64,000 nt of DNA, taken from assembly GCA_949825025.1 (NCBI GenBank), contig OX463788.1, positions 36,400,390 through 36,464,389 of the forward strand, written 5' to 3'. The notes beneath the pieces are model-generated. The model searched no databases and was not told the origin of the DNA. It saw nothing but the letters and a program-made list of their open reading frames with translations. Every line of letters starts with the position of its first letter. Position 1 is the stretch's first letter. This document shows positions 51,110-62,859 of this stretch, piece by piece. The translations under genes and the position numbers were made by a program. The DNA is from Siphlonurus alternatus. Taxonomy: Eukaryota; Arthropoda; Insecta; Ephemeroptera; Siphlonuridae.

Positions 51110-53715
51110 TAATGGCATTCCTCTAAAAGACTTGGGTAAATTTAGATTCTCAGATGTATTGATGATCAATTGAAAAACCACCTTAATTGAGTTATATCAC
51201 ATATTTTGATGGTGTCCCATCAAAAACAACTAACTCATTTTATCATGATTGCTCAAAAACAAGTGTTGATTGTTTTATAACTAGAAAGTCCCATATAAAA
51301 ACAATTAAATATCTGGGTTTCGTGATAAATTAAGTAATTTTTTAGCAATCGGCCGTGATAAAGTTAATTGATCATCATTTTTTATTTAACTCCATTAAGA
51401 TGAACAAGATACATAATAATGTTTTTAAATTAGTTCATTTAATTGAATATTGATTGCTATTTTTTTTATTTAACTGGTTATCCAAAAAAAAAATATATAA
51501 TGAATATATATATATATTTCTAAAAAAATGTTTGATATGTCTTATCAGCAATGCAATTAAATAGGTATAATATGAAAATTAAGAACTATATGATTGAAGC
51601 TGCTTTTAATAGTAATATATATGTATAATATGTAACCAAATTTAACATGTATTATTATGCAAATTTTAGATATCAGACCATCAATAGCTCAATTCTGCTA
51701 CCTAATGGCAAAACGAGTATGCCTTTTACTACTGGCAGATGTGATAGTCATGCACTTTCTGCTAGTATAGAATGAAATCATATATTATGTACTGTGCTTT
51801 TTTTTTTTAAGCACATAATTATAATGTGTTTGTTTTTCTTTAATGTTTGGAGATAGTATTTCTATACAGCCCTGTTGTCTTACACAGTGCCTAATTAAAA
51901 ACAAAAAATATTAGGAAACAATATATTGTTAAAAAGAGAATTAATTACCTCAAAACATTTAAAATTGGTAAGCTTGAAACTGTAACGTTCTGCATGTTGA
52001 GATATATATTATTGCACATTGATCAATCTTCAATTGTAAAGGAAATGAAACCTATGATAAACCAATTTTCTATTAATAATTTTAAGAAGACAAGTGTTTT
52101 TAGTTTATTGCTAATAAGCTGTGATTAATTTCTATGAATGTTGAATCTGGAACCACGAAAACATTTGCAATTATGCATAAAATAGTATATATATTGTGTG
52201 AAAAACTAATATTAATAATTTATCTTAAGAGGCTGTGTGGTTATGAATCATTTGGGCTTTGTAATGTAAAACTGAATTGTTTATATTTGTAAAATGGCAT
52301 AAAATTAATACATACAGTGGGCTTCAAAAACAAAAAAAAAAAAATTATAACTGGTAAGCTGAAAGCTATTTATTGTTAGTTCTATTCATTTTCAAATAAT
52401 GTAAAATCACAATTCACATTTATATATGATGTAGTTGTTTGAAGCACATTCATTAAAATCAATTATAATAAATAATATACATGGTTTTATTTGTTTTGTA
52501 TCAAATTTGAGTCTAATAATGTATAAAAATAATATAATGGTGAAAACAAATCCTTTTAAATCAACTTATCAAGTGTAGAAAACACCCAAAATCCCAAAAT
52601 GGTTGTTATAAATAAATAAGTATATTATTATATCTATTTTATACAATCATATTGCATGATAGTGCTGTGGTAATACTGACTATATAAAAGCGTTTACCAT
52701 GATTGCTCAAACAAACTTATGAATAATATATAGCAAAAAACTTGAAGCTGCCAAAGTAGTTAACTAACCGCTTTGAATGCGTGGTGGCAAAAAGAAATTG
52801 ACAATGCTGTAGTTTTGTACATTATATACTTAGCTAATATCAAGGTTGCCAGATTTTCTAGTCATAATTCTTTTTGCCGCACCATGCGTTAAAAGCTGCT
52901 GGGTACTTCGGCAGCTTCGCATTATTTGCTACAAGTCAATTTGAACAACTGCTCGTTCTTTCACTATAAATTTCTGAAAATATTACATAATTAGAGGCTA
53001 TATTTAAAAAAAAATTATTTTGAGTTTGAATACAATTTTACTGCTTACTTTAATAAAATTCCGTAACAAAATTAAGCTAAATAGACTGACCAAATATGAT
53101 ATATATTATATATGATCATCTCAGTTTGAATAATTATAATATATATAATATTATATTATATATATAATATATATATACACACACATATTGGAAAACTTTT
53201 GTTTGAAAAATAATATACCATATATATATTTTTATTCAGATGTCAAAAGCTTATAATATGACTTATGACTTATATATTTTAGTTTTTTTCTTTTATGTAA
53301 AGGGCTTGACTTAATTGCATGTCTGTTAAATGAGGTCCTGATATCCTCTGCAGATCTGAATCCTGCAGTTATTTCCATGATTATATATCTTTATAATTAC
53401 AAAATTTAAACAGGACGATAGATTCACAGCAGCAAAATTATATATTATACACACATATATCACACACAGACAATTAACAATTGATTCATTGTGATGTAGC
53501 ATCAAATTTACCATTGACTTCAGCAAATTAGATGTTTCTAGCATGAATTGTTATGAATTAAATTGTCTGAAAAATAATATTTGTCATCAAAATTGATAAA
53601 CGATTTTGCAGCTGAGGGCTCTATAATTTAAGTATAATATAGTATTATATATAATATATATAGTATGGTTTTCTCTCTCTCAAGCTATGTTAATAATTGC
53701 TGATGTATATATTAC
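51110..53715. other. Spacer, no gene recognised
   Basis: Very A+T-rich DNA with small TA arrays (about 53098-53180) and no coding signal. Confidence 0.45.
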
Positions 53716-53723
53716 ATATATAT

Positions 53724-54008
53724 GATGAGGCGCCGCAGATCAAACGGGTTTATATATATCCAAGCCCAACTGGAATTTAATTTTTAATTAAGCCTCAGTT
53801 ACATCAACAAAAGACATTTTCTGACCACTTTTGAACCTGGATTTGGAATGTTATAACTACACTAATCTTGTATTTTCAAATCCAGGTTCAAAAGTGGTCT
53901 GATTTTTTTTTTTTTTTTTTATGTAATTTGCTGAGGCTTAAAAATTGAATTTCAGTTATAATATATTATAGGCTTGGATATAAACCCGTTTGATCTGCGG
54001 CACCTCAT
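53724..54008. mobile_element. Foldback element just beyond the TMEM69 stop
   Basis: GAGGCGCCGCAGATCAAACG at the left faces CGTTTGATCTGCGGCACCTC at the right. Inner arms pair (CCACTTTTGAACCTGGATTT / AAATCCAGGTTCAAAAGTGG). It ends about 48 bp from the TMEM69 stop codon and so probably lies in its 3' UTR or poly(A) region. Confidence 0.85.
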
Positions 54009-54055
54009 ATATATTATATAGATATATATATAAGCTCTGAATTTTACATTTAAAG

Positions 54056-54867
54056 TTATTGCTTCATAATAATGCTTAGTACAAATGAAGTCCACAGTGA
54101 GAGAACAGCAACTAGAGAAAGACAAAAACGAAGTGCTTTAAACCAAGTTGGGTATGCCTTGTACATCAAATCTACATATGCCGCACCACCGAGACCAAAC
54201 ATTACCACCAAAACACCCAATGAATAAGGCATAAGAAGAGATGCACATGCAAGCAGAGATGGTGTGACACTCCATCCAAGGTTTCTCCAAGTCAACTCGT
54301 GTCTCACGGAGTCAGGCAAGGTATAACCCCATCTTACACCTCCCAAAAATGATAAAATGCTTGCTCCATATGCAAGTTGTGCAAATGCAATGTGTGGCAA
54401 AAATACTCCACCGTAAAGTAAATATGTTGGGGCTGTAATAAATGGCACTAACCCTGAGAGACCAAGAAGTAATGCAGGAGCAGGTGAAGTTTTTATCTCT
54501 TTGAGAACTTGTATTATTGCTAATGACTTCTCATTTTGTTGCTGATCTGTACTTGTGTGAAAACAAGAGTGTCTCAAAGCTTGTGACGAAGAAAGTGATT
54601 TGAGTTTTGATACCAAGAAAACACGTTTATGAAGGTCAGTGGTTTCATATTGATAGCAATTTTGTGAATCATGGGGTGATGCAGTTGGTAGAAGTTTCAA
54701 TGGTCTCTCTGTTTGCTGAAGTGTCCGAATTCTTGGTGACCGCAGTTGAAGAAATCCCTTAATTCCTCGCCGATAGCTCCCAGTTGAAAGGAATCTCTGA
54801 TAACATATATGGAATTAAAAAAATGTTACTGTTTTCTCAAAAAAATAAGCTGGTCATTTCTTACCAT
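54056..54867 (-). CDS. TMEM69: TMEM69 family (DUF3429) membrane protein, complete, two exons
   Basis: Minus strand. Exon 1 ends at 54865, with the ATG at 54867-54865 as its last codon and GTAAG after it. Exon 2 runs from 54796 (after TTATCAG) to the stop at 54056. The joined product is 247 residues, close to the length I recall for the family. The N-terminus (RFLSTGSYRRGIKGFLQLRS, then PRIRTLQQ) is Arg/Ser-rich and nearly free of acid, a likely mitochondrial presequence. The DUF3429 signature FAQLAYGASILSFLGGVRWG is at about 139-158, and hydrophobic segments lie at about 107-130, 141-160, 177-213 and 220-245. Human TMEM69 is a poorly characterised protein of mitochondrial membranes. Without the spliced start the frame is open further back than the first apparent start codon. 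An in-frame stop in the intron supports splicing. Confidence 0.92.
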
Positions 54868-54977
54868 TTCTATCACCTGATCGTCTGAAATTTTGTATAA
54901 CGCGCTTCATCGCGCTTCTGCATGTCAAAAATAGTTGACATAACAATATTACGCGAAGCAGACTTCGGGCTTCGGCA

Positions 54978-55402
54978 GGCTCGCAGTGATGTTAGTCCTC
55001 GCATATTCGCGGCCAATATGCACGCATATTCGCGCATATTCGCGGGCAATCTGCGGCCGCATATGCGCGCATATTGAAAATTGACTTTCCCGCCACTAAA
55101 ATAGCAATTTAAAACTGGTTAAAACTACAGTAAATGCTACAGGGAGTCTTTTCTTATTTTTCCTGGTATAATCCCTTGCTTAATTAGTGTTTGGATTAAA
55201 TTAGAGTTAATTAATAATGGAATTAAAGCAATCGGCCTTTCAGGCTGCCGAGGTGCTCACGTGATTTTAATTGCGCGCGGCCGCCATCTTGAAAGTATCT
55301 TTCGCGCATATGCGCGCATTTACGCGCATATTCGCGCATATTCGCATGCACATATTCGCGGACCAATCTTCGCGCGAATTTCACATCATCGGCAGCCTTC
55401 AA
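54978..55402. mobile_element. Possible element with GCGCATATTCGC subterminal repeats in the TMEM69-SGT spacer
   Basis: Two clusters of a roughly 10-bp motif (GCGCATATTC/CGCATATTCGCG) lie at about 55003-55075 and 55302-55372, around a 230-bp core. The flanks carry an imperfect inverted match (GGCTCGCAGTGATGT against ACATCATCGGCAGCC). This looks like a transposon with subterminal motif arrays, but no target duplication is evident; it could instead be promoter architecture. Confidence 0.45.
55276..55292 (+). promoter_or_regulatory. YY1-like site, candidate SGT promoter
   Basis: GCGCGGCCGCCATCTTG contains the inverse of AAGATGGCGGC, a YY1 motif often found just downstream of transcription starts of housekeeping genes. 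A CACGTG E-box lies about 20 bp upstream. It sits between the divergent TMEM69 and SGT genes, about 0.9 kb before the SGT start codon. Confidence 0.4.
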
Positions 55403-56180
55403 CCCTTCAATGGGTTAGAAACGAAAAATAAAATACGTCAACTTTGTTTAAACAATTAATTACCAAAACGATAAACGAGGAGCGTAAAACGCTAGTGCTC
55501 ATGTGTTGTTGATCATCCTGTAAAGGTATAATATTGTAAATTTGTTTTTTACCACCTAATATTTCAATCTATATGCATACAATACTTTTATACCAATTTG
55601 TCTTTGAAGTAGTTTAATTAAGCGCTCCCTTGCTTTTCTTTACTGCATGTCAACTCGTAATAGTGAACAATTTGCAAGAAATTAAAAAATGCATGCAATA
55701 TGCATTGCATATAATTATATTATGTCATTGAAGCCTTGTGCGTTGTGACAATATCACCTCTATATACTGGCTCTACTGTATGCATTTTATATTTGATAAT
55801 ATGCATGCATTACATGTAGTATGAATATAATTCATATGTATACTTTATGCAATTATTATATAATGCGCACATCATAATTAATAATTATCTACGGATCTCT
55901 GCTTTTAATGTGGTACTGTATTTGCTTTATCAGCATCTTTGCATGGCAATTTTAATTTTAAACCTTTATCATACATATGCATACTGCAGTACCGGTATGC
56001 ATGCATATATACTTTGATATTTGTATGTAGTTGTTTACTGTATGCATAATATGCCTACATACAGGACTTTTTTACGAGGGTGCTCAGTTTCCTTTTAAAA
56101 TATAATATACTGTACTAGCTGTATATGTACATAATATGAATATTTTTTTTAAAATTTCTATCATAATTATATTTTTGCAG
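55403..56180. other. Spacer or first intron of SGT
   Basis: AT-rich with repeated GCATGCAT and GTATGCATAC palindromes. It ends at the splice acceptor TTTTTGCAG (56172-56180), so it probably contains a non-coding SGT exon that I cannot place. Confidence 0.5.
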
Positions 56181-56182
56181 CC

Positions 56183-56892
56183 ATGGATGAGTCAAAGCGA
56201 TTAATTGGCTCCATCGTCAAGTTTCTTGGCAATGAAGTTCAGGCTAACAGACCCACTGAGGAACTGACTGAAAGTCTCGAAGTAGCTATGCAATGCTTGG
56301 AGAGTGCCTATGAAATCAACATGAGTGAACTTCCTAGTGATCCTCCCCTACCTGTGATTTTCAAGAAAGGTCTAAGTCCAGAGCCTGTAAGTGAATGCCA
56401 GCTAGCTGTTAAAATGAACTTATTTTCCTGCTTTGATGCAACAGTATATTATAATAGAATTTTCAATGTATGATACAATTTAAAATAGAAATCAAACCCT
56501 TTTAAAAATCTATTTGTTGTTGTTTTTCTTTTAGAATCCTTTTGAAAGTAAACCTGAGGCAACTGTTGATGCAAAAGCTGAAGCTGAAAAGTGCAAAAAT
56601 GAAGGAAATAATCTTGTGAAGGCAAATAAACTTGTGGAAGCTTTGGAACAGTATACTAGGTATGTTTTGGAGTCAGGAGCAAGAGTTCTTGATACGTGTT
56701 CTGTAATGTTTGTCATTTTGAAATTGATTCTTTTTTTAGCATTTTACATTATTACTTAGCTAATTTTAATAATTTAATATGATTATAGAAAAATTGCATT
56801 TATTTTACGAGGAAGGCGAGTTAATTAAGATGCATTTTATACAAAATTTCAGTTGGTTGACCTTTAAATTTTGTGTATATGCATACTTATAT

Positions 56893-56953
<61 letters not shown>

Positions 56954-57670
56954 TTATTATATATATATTTTTCTCTCCAAACAAAATTTTTACTAGGGTT
57001 CATCAGCACCAGCATGGATATTGATTACTCTTGCCTCCCTTGGGAAGTTAAATCTGATATAGTTTAAAAGTTCAATGTAATATCAAACACAGATAAAAAG
57101 ACTGACAAAGTTTTTATGTCTTGGGTAAGGCATAATTAAGCAGGCACTGATGTTAATTTACCTGTTCGTCCGCTTCATGATCAGGATAACAAAGTGAGGA
57201 AACTTGCATTATTTTGTTGATATTAATTATTAGCTAAAATCTTAGTAATGTATCAAAACTAGCTAATGTTAACTTTTTCCGCCTTTATTTTGTGCATCTT
57301 CAAATTTAACAAATACTATTTTAAAGCAGTAGGGGTGATTTTTCAAGAAATTTTATTTTCAGAGCAATCAACTTTGATGGAAAGAATGCAGTGTTTTACT
57401 GTAATCGCGCAGCAGCATACAACAAGCTCAATAACCACCATGCTGCCGTCATGGACTGTAAGACTGCCCTCAAGATTGACCCTAGTTATAGTAAAGCCTA
57501 TGGAAGACTAGGGTAAGTAACCATAGACTATGGTTTTAATTGAGGAACTCTTGAAGTTACTGAACCTTTGCTGTAGAAGCGTTAGTTGTGGATTTAATAG
57601 ATAGAAATTACTCTTACCATACTGTAGTCATTTTAATGGCTATATTTATTTTAATAATATATATTATATA

Positions 57671-57716
<46 letters not shown>

Positions 57717-58163
57717 CGGTATGTACTCTGGAGGCTTAGAAACAGTGAAACAGTAGAAGAAATAACAAAACAGGGCCTACTGTTTGTTGATCTGTTGAAG
57801 TTGGCGAGCAACTGAATGTTTTGTTGTACAGTAATCAATTCTTAAAATATGTAATCTTATTTCCTGCAGCATTTCATTGTCATTATTATTATTTCGTAGG
57901 GTTGCGTATGCCAATATGAAGATGCACCGTGAAGCCTTGGAGAGCTACAAGAAAGCACTTGAGTTGGAACCTGACAATGAGGCTTACATCAACAACATGC
58001 GCATATCCCAGGAACTGCAGGAGAAAGTGGAAGTGTCTACGGGTCCTGTTCCCCTGCAGGACTCCATTGCTAGTGGAGGCATGCAGTTTGGCAACCTGCT
58101 AAACAACCCAGCTCTGGTTAACATGGCTACTGAAGTTCTCAATGACCCAAATATGCAGAGCTT
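56183..58163 (+). CDS. SGTA: Small glutamine-rich TPR co-chaperone SGT (SGTA/SGTB), 3' end not seen
   Basis: Coding exons 56183-56386, 56535-56659, 57363-57512 and 57900-58163 join in frame with GT-AG introns to give 247 codons and an open last codon. The ATG (context CAGCCATGG) lies 2 nt after an acceptor, so a 5' UTR exon exists upstream. The N-terminus ([11 protein letters not shown]...[14 protein letters not shown], residues 5-43) is the SGT dimerisation domain, which binds GET4/GET5 in known systems. Three TPRs follow at about 85-187, with the Hsp70/Hsp90-binding signature [14 protein letters not shown]. Then [20 protein letters not shown] begins the NNP-rich region before the expected Gln-rich C-terminus that binds hydrophobic clients. 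That C-terminal exon was not found, so the gene probably continues beyond the window. The orthologue predates or cannot be split between SGTA and SGTB. Confidence 0.92.
56897..56951. repeat. (TA)n microsatellite in SGT intron
   Basis: About 55 bp of TA; a second short array is at about 57678-57714 in the next intron. Confidence 0.95.
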
Positions 58164-58374
58164 GTGAGTTTCACCATCTTGTTACATACTGCTGTTATGT
58201 TGTGAAAATGTAAAAATTTATTTGAAAGGCCTTAGGCGCACATTCAGTCTGATATCTTTGGTGTGCTATTGTAAAATTTGTAGTTTTTATTCATTATTTT
58301 CACCATTTTTTTTTTTTTTTTTTTTTTTTTATCATAGTTAAGCACATCAGAATTAATCACAAAAATTGTATTAA

Positions 58375-58729
58375 GGTGGAGATAACTGTTAATGAAAATC
58401 CCATTCATGAAAATTATGAAAAAAAAAAAAAAAAAAAAAAAATTAAAATGTTCTCCTTTACATACCTGATCAGTAGGTAAAATATCAGGTATACAAAAAC
58501 GAGCTAGTTTTTAAGTTGTTAATTTTTAAAGTTGACTAATTTAACATGGAGAAATGGAACTTTCGTGTTAAATCAGTCAACTTTAAAAATTAATAACTCG
58601 AAAACTAGCTCGTTTTTGTACACCTGATATTTTACCTACTGATCAGGTATGTAAAGGAGAACATTCTAAAATTTTTTCATAATTTTCATGAATGGGATTT
58701 GTTTTAACATAGGGCGTGTTATCTCTACC
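58375..58729. mobile_element. TTAA foldback MITE (family A), copy 3
   Basis: Bounded by TTAA (58371-58374 and 58730-58733), with ends GGTGGAGATAAC and its near-inverse GTTATCTCTACC. The arms match 24625-24990, and the left arm is interrupted by an A-run at 58420-58441. It lies in the presumed SGT intron. Confidence 0.92.
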
Positions 58730-60282
58730 TTAATTACAAACTTGTTTCAAAAAAATAATAATATCTTGGAATACAAATGCTACTGAACTCCCAAAAGATC
58801 ACTGTTGATAATTTGATAATTACTGTTATCTGCAATATTGGAACATTTTAGCCCAACTGGACCAACAGACCTTTCCCTCTTTTCAAAATGGCTATTAATG
58901 TCTGTACTAATGCATAATGATAAAAAGAGAGCAGCTGGAACGAGTGAAAGAATTTGTATATTTGAGAAGATTGTTTCCGTAGGACGGATGTGTAGATGAA
59001 GAGATTGGTAGGAGAGTAAGTGCTGGCAGGAGGATTGTGAGTAGTATGGCAGAGTTGTCTCGCAGTTAGGGTGACCAGACGTACCATTTTGACCGGTACA
59101 GTACCGTTTTAGAGTACCATGTCCCGGTGTCCTCAAAGAGGCTCTTGGGACGCCTAAATGTACCGCTTTCGGACAAAATTTAAAAAAGGGACATTTTTTA
59201 AAAATTTTATCATTAAAAAAAAATAAAAAATTCATAGGAATGTGGTTGTGAATATTTACGAAAATGTACGGACGCAAATGATTTTGCAACTCCATGCCCC
59301 TTTTTCTCGATCGCATTCGCAAAACAGCATATTTCTTCCAAAATTGGGGAATAGATATATTTTGTATATACGCGCAAGTATGCATATACTACGTGAAATG
59401 AAGTCACTACTTTTCGAGTAAATTTTGAATAAAAATTAAGTAAAAAACTTTACACAAAAATATCATCTCTTGATATTGTTGATATTCACTAGATGGAAAT
59501 TTCCAATAAAATATAAAATTGAAAAAATCATTCTTATGCATTGTGTCGTGGCTTACAAAAAAATTTCTATGTCTTTCTTTCTTTTTTTTTTCTTTTTTTT
59601 TCACAATAATCGTGCATGAGTATTACGTAAATAAATGGAAAATAATATGAGGGAAAAACGCCACAAATATTATTCATACAATCAAGTAATTTTAGCTGTT
59701 ATTAAGTCCAATTTGAATGCTATAAATTAATTCAATTTAACTTCTTCAGCTATTTCACTCTAACAAGAGTTCACACTATTTGCAAAATGAACAGTTCGAT
59801 TAAAAGTAATTCAAATTAATTTCTTGCTTTATATTACATTTTTTTTTTTTGTATAATTTATCTCGTGACATTATATTAAGTTTTATTTGTTTGTAAATAA
59901 ATATATAATGCAATATTTAAGTAACACGTACATTTAGAAATATTGTGAATGGAGATGGAAAATTTGATAACGAAATTAAAAAAAAAAAAAAAAAAAAAAA
60001 ATCAATTTAAAATATTTAAATATTTTTTTTTTTTATTGGAAAAGTATCCTTCAAAGTTATGCTTTTTGAGTATAAATTTCTTTTATTGCTTTTGTTTCTT
60101 TTTATTTTACATGCAACTTTACAACATAATAGGATCGTGGCCAGGCCAAGAAAAAAGGTTAATTTTTAGGAAATCAACTCACTGGCACAGTTTTCTTGCA
60201 TGGTGACTATAATAAATCTCTTTTTTTCTAATTCGATGAAAAATGTATACATAAAAAAAATGCAATTATGTATATTATTTAA

Positions 60283-61070
60283 AGTAGAGTGAGCGATTGC
60301 ATTATTTATTATTTTATTTCCTTAAAATATTTTAACCTGCCCTGCTTTATTGAGAAATGAAAACCAAAAAATTTCATCTCAAATAGCTTCATCGCAAAAA
60401 ATCCCAAAGTTTGTTTTCCTGAGCCCTTAAACATGCATCCTTATGGAACAGAAAACAGCTTTTTATTCAAACTTCGTCTGAACTATGGTACCAATTAAAA
60501 AATACTTACGTATAATCTATGACGAAAATTCTTTAAAGGTGAACTGAAGGGATTGCTTTTTTTCCCCTTTAGGGAACCTTATATTACCTATCCCATCCAT
60601 CTGCACTAATTTTTTCATGGCAGATACTTATTGTGCTGCTGTAGGACAATTAGTGAAAAAGTGAAGTTGTGACGTATCAGCGACGGTTGGTTGACTTAAA
60701 ACTTGCCGCGGCGAAGGAACACACGAGCGACCGCAAGCGACCGCGGAAACTGCCGAGGGAGCGGCGATCGGCTCGCGATCGCCACTCTCTCGGCAGTTTC
60801 CGCGGTTGCTCGTGTGTTTCTTCACCGCGGCGAGTTTTAAGTCAACCAACCGTCGCTGATACGTCACAACTTCACTTTTTCACTAATTGTCCTACAGCAG
60901 CACAATAAGTATCTGCCATGAAAAAATTAGTGCAGATGGATGGGATAGGTAATATAAGGTTCCCTAATGGGAAAAAAAAGCAATCCCTTCAGTTCACCTT
61001 TAATGGATTTTCAAATATAATAAATTTTTTCGGAAAAAACGGCTTCATAATAAAAAAAAACAATTCATTT
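60283..61070. mobile_element. TTAA foldback (family C), copy 2, right arm truncated
   Basis: It starts after TTAA (60279-60282) with AGTAGAGTGAGCGATTGCAT and follows the left arm and centre of 28055-28715. It is interrupted by the family B element at 60537-60999 and stops near GAAAATCTATTAA, so most of the right arm is missing. Confidence 0.85.
60537..60999. mobile_element. TTAA foldback MITE (family B, AGGTGAACTGAAGGG), complete
   Basis: A 463-bp element bounded by TTAA (60533-60536 and 61000-61003). The ends AGGTGAACTGAAGGGATTGC and GCAATCCCTTCAGTTCACCT are exact inverses, and pairing continues through most of each arm to a GC-rich centre (GGAGCGGCGATCGGCTCGCG). The uninterrupted parent site (CTTTAATGG) is preserved in the copy at 28055-28715, confirming the TTAA target. 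The two 79-codon frames read on opposite strands are nearly identical because the element is palindromic. Confidence 0.95.
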
Positions 61071-61892
61071 GAAAATCTATTAAGAAAAAAAAGTAAAAAA
61101 AGGGGGCGTGGCACCCAAAAAAATTGTGTCTCCGGCGGGGGTTTTGGCCCTTCAGGCCTCTATCTTTGGGGCATGTACCGTTTTGGACATTAAGATATCT
61201 GGTCACCCTACTCGCAGTGAACTGTTGAATAATACGGCTAAGCTAGCTGTGTATAACTCTGTCCTAATGTATGATGTATGAGCCGGAGGTATGGGTGTGT
61301 CAAGCAAAGCATTAGAGTAAGCTGAATGCCATTAGTATGAGTATGTTAAGGAATTTGTGTGATAAAAAATAGACTAGATAGGGTGAAAAATACATATGCG
61401 TGATGAAGGAGTGTGTGTGAAAGAAAGCATGATTGACAGTATGAATATAGCACACTACGGTGGTTTGGGCATGATGAGAGAATGAGTGAGGAACGAATCG
61501 CAAAACAGATGTTCAAAAGCAGTGTAGAAGGAATGAAAGGATTAGGTAGACCAAAAAAGGTTTGATTGGATGTGATTAAAGAATGTTTGAAGAACAGGTT
61601 TGTTAGAAGTACTTTGTGCAATAGAGAGTGCAGAAGGCAAAATAGCTAGTATCTTGGACATCTCAGAAGCAAGTGGAGTATACAAGAATGGAGCACAGTG
61701 GAGGTCCATTTGTGGACGGCCGAGGTAATAATGCTGCTGGCTTACCCCATGTTATGTATGTACTAATGTATGCTCGCTGTGTGACAATTTTGTTTAAAAG
61801 TTATGTGCGCATATTATTTTCAGTTCATAATAGTTAATTTAGGGGGGTAGTCTCAGCCTCTTCCGAAACATCATATTGTCAAAATCGAAGCA

Positions 61893-62830
61893 TTGTTCAC
61901 ATGCCCCCTGGTTTCAACTAAACGGCTGAGAACAAAAATGCCTGCGGCAAGCCATCAAGAGAGAAAAAACTGCCCTTCTCAGGGCAACACAAGTTTTGTG
62001 TTTTGGAATGCCGGTGGAGTTACCGGAGAAAAATATATGGAAGTAAAACATCATCTAAATTTACATGACATTGATGCATTTGGTTTAGCAGAGGCTGGAG
62101 CTATAACGGATGATAAAAGAAAAAATGAGCTGCTGTTAAACAACTATAATATTTATTGTCTCCCCAGAAATCATTAAATTGCTTCAGGTTTAGTAATCGG
62201 AGCCAAGAAATGTTACACTGCACAATTTAAAATTATACATAGTATGGAAGAAAATGACAAAATAGAAATAGCTCAACTAGATTTATGTAAAAATAGAAAA
62301 AGAAACTAAATATTTCTTAATTTATAATGCACCCAATAACGAGGCAAAAGCACTGGACTCGTTAGAAATAAATGAATATAAAGTGCTAATCGGAGATTTC
62401 AATGCACCAAATAAAGCCTGGAACTATAAATCAACAACCAAAGTAGAAGCTGCAGTAGAAAGCCGGATTCACAATAAGCGTCAAATTTTTCTGGACGGGC
62501 GCCTGAAGCTTGCAATTCCAAGCTTCTAAAAATTATGCGCATGCGCGCGTCAGTTTTTTGACCAATCAGAGGCATTTGACGGAAGATTTCATCAATAGCA
62601 ACACAATCCAACTTGTTGATAAACATGTCGACAAATTCACATATGAAGGACATATTTGTCATATGGAGGACACAATTCGAGACCGGACTTAGTAATTTCG
62701 CATGTAAATCTTTTGGCAGATATTCAGCAACAAAACTTTGAATGTCCAACAGAAGCTGGACATTGTATGATTAAAGTAACTAGAAAATATCTAAAACAAG
62801 AAGAGTCAACTTAAATAAAAAGGAGCTAGA
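61893..62830 (+). pseudogene. LINE endonuclease (APE-type) relic
   Basis: Frames encode TSFVFWNAGGVTGEKYMEVK...LHDIDAFGLAEAGAI (the N-terminal WNA/GL and D-I.AL.E region), then KIEIAQLDLCKNRK, then VLIGDFNAPNKAWNYK (catalytic GDFNAP), then LVISHVNLLAD and EAGHCMIKVT. This is the order of an APE-type endonuclease domain, but stops (for example at about 62175 and 62305) and frameshifts break it. The middle segment (about 62460-62600) does not fit and may be a small insertion. No reverse transcriptase follows before the next element. Confidence 0.75.
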
Positions 62831-62859
62831 ATTTCAAAAAGGCTGACTGCAAGAAATTT

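Larger units (their letters stand above)
59067..61210. mobile_element. hAT-type transposon, non-autonomous, 2.14 kb
   Basis: The ends TAGGGTGACCAGA and TCTGGTCACCCTA are perfect 13-bp inverted repeats. Both sides carry the 8-bp duplication CTCGCAGT (59059-59066 and 61211-61218), the hAT hallmark. Inside, near both ends, are related blocks with GTACCATTTTGACCGGTACAG at the left and GTACCGTTTTGGAC at the right. No transposase is encoded; the 201-codon minus-strand frame at 58780-59385 crosses the boundary and is spurious. TTAA elements are nested at 60283-61070. Confidence 0.95.
58860..61735 (+). pseudogene. LINE reverse-transcriptase C-terminal relic, split by a hAT element
   Basis: The left part (about 58930-59066) encodes ERVKEFVYLRRLFP, DGCVDEEIGRRVSAG and SMAELS with stops. 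The right part (61219-61680) continues with AKLAVYNSVLMYD, then LRWFGHDERMSEERIAKQMF and GLGRPKK. Together they follow the C-terminal region of LINE reverse transcriptases (KYLG...DEEI..R...AG..A..., KLAVYNSV, LRWFGH.ERM...RIAK...G...GRP). Removing the hAT element and one target copy rejoins the two parts. A tail-like segment (AATAATGCTGCTGGCTTACC, about 61726) also occurs inverted near 48884. Many stops and frame slips show that it is dead. Confidence 0.78.

Noticed and set aside
58780..59385. 201-codon minus-strand frame
   Set aside because: It crosses the boundary between the LINE relic and the hAT element, has no family resemblance, and its length is accidental.
60628..60908. Two nearly identical 79-codon frames on opposite strands
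   Set aside because: They arise because the family B element is palindromic; they are not a conserved protein.
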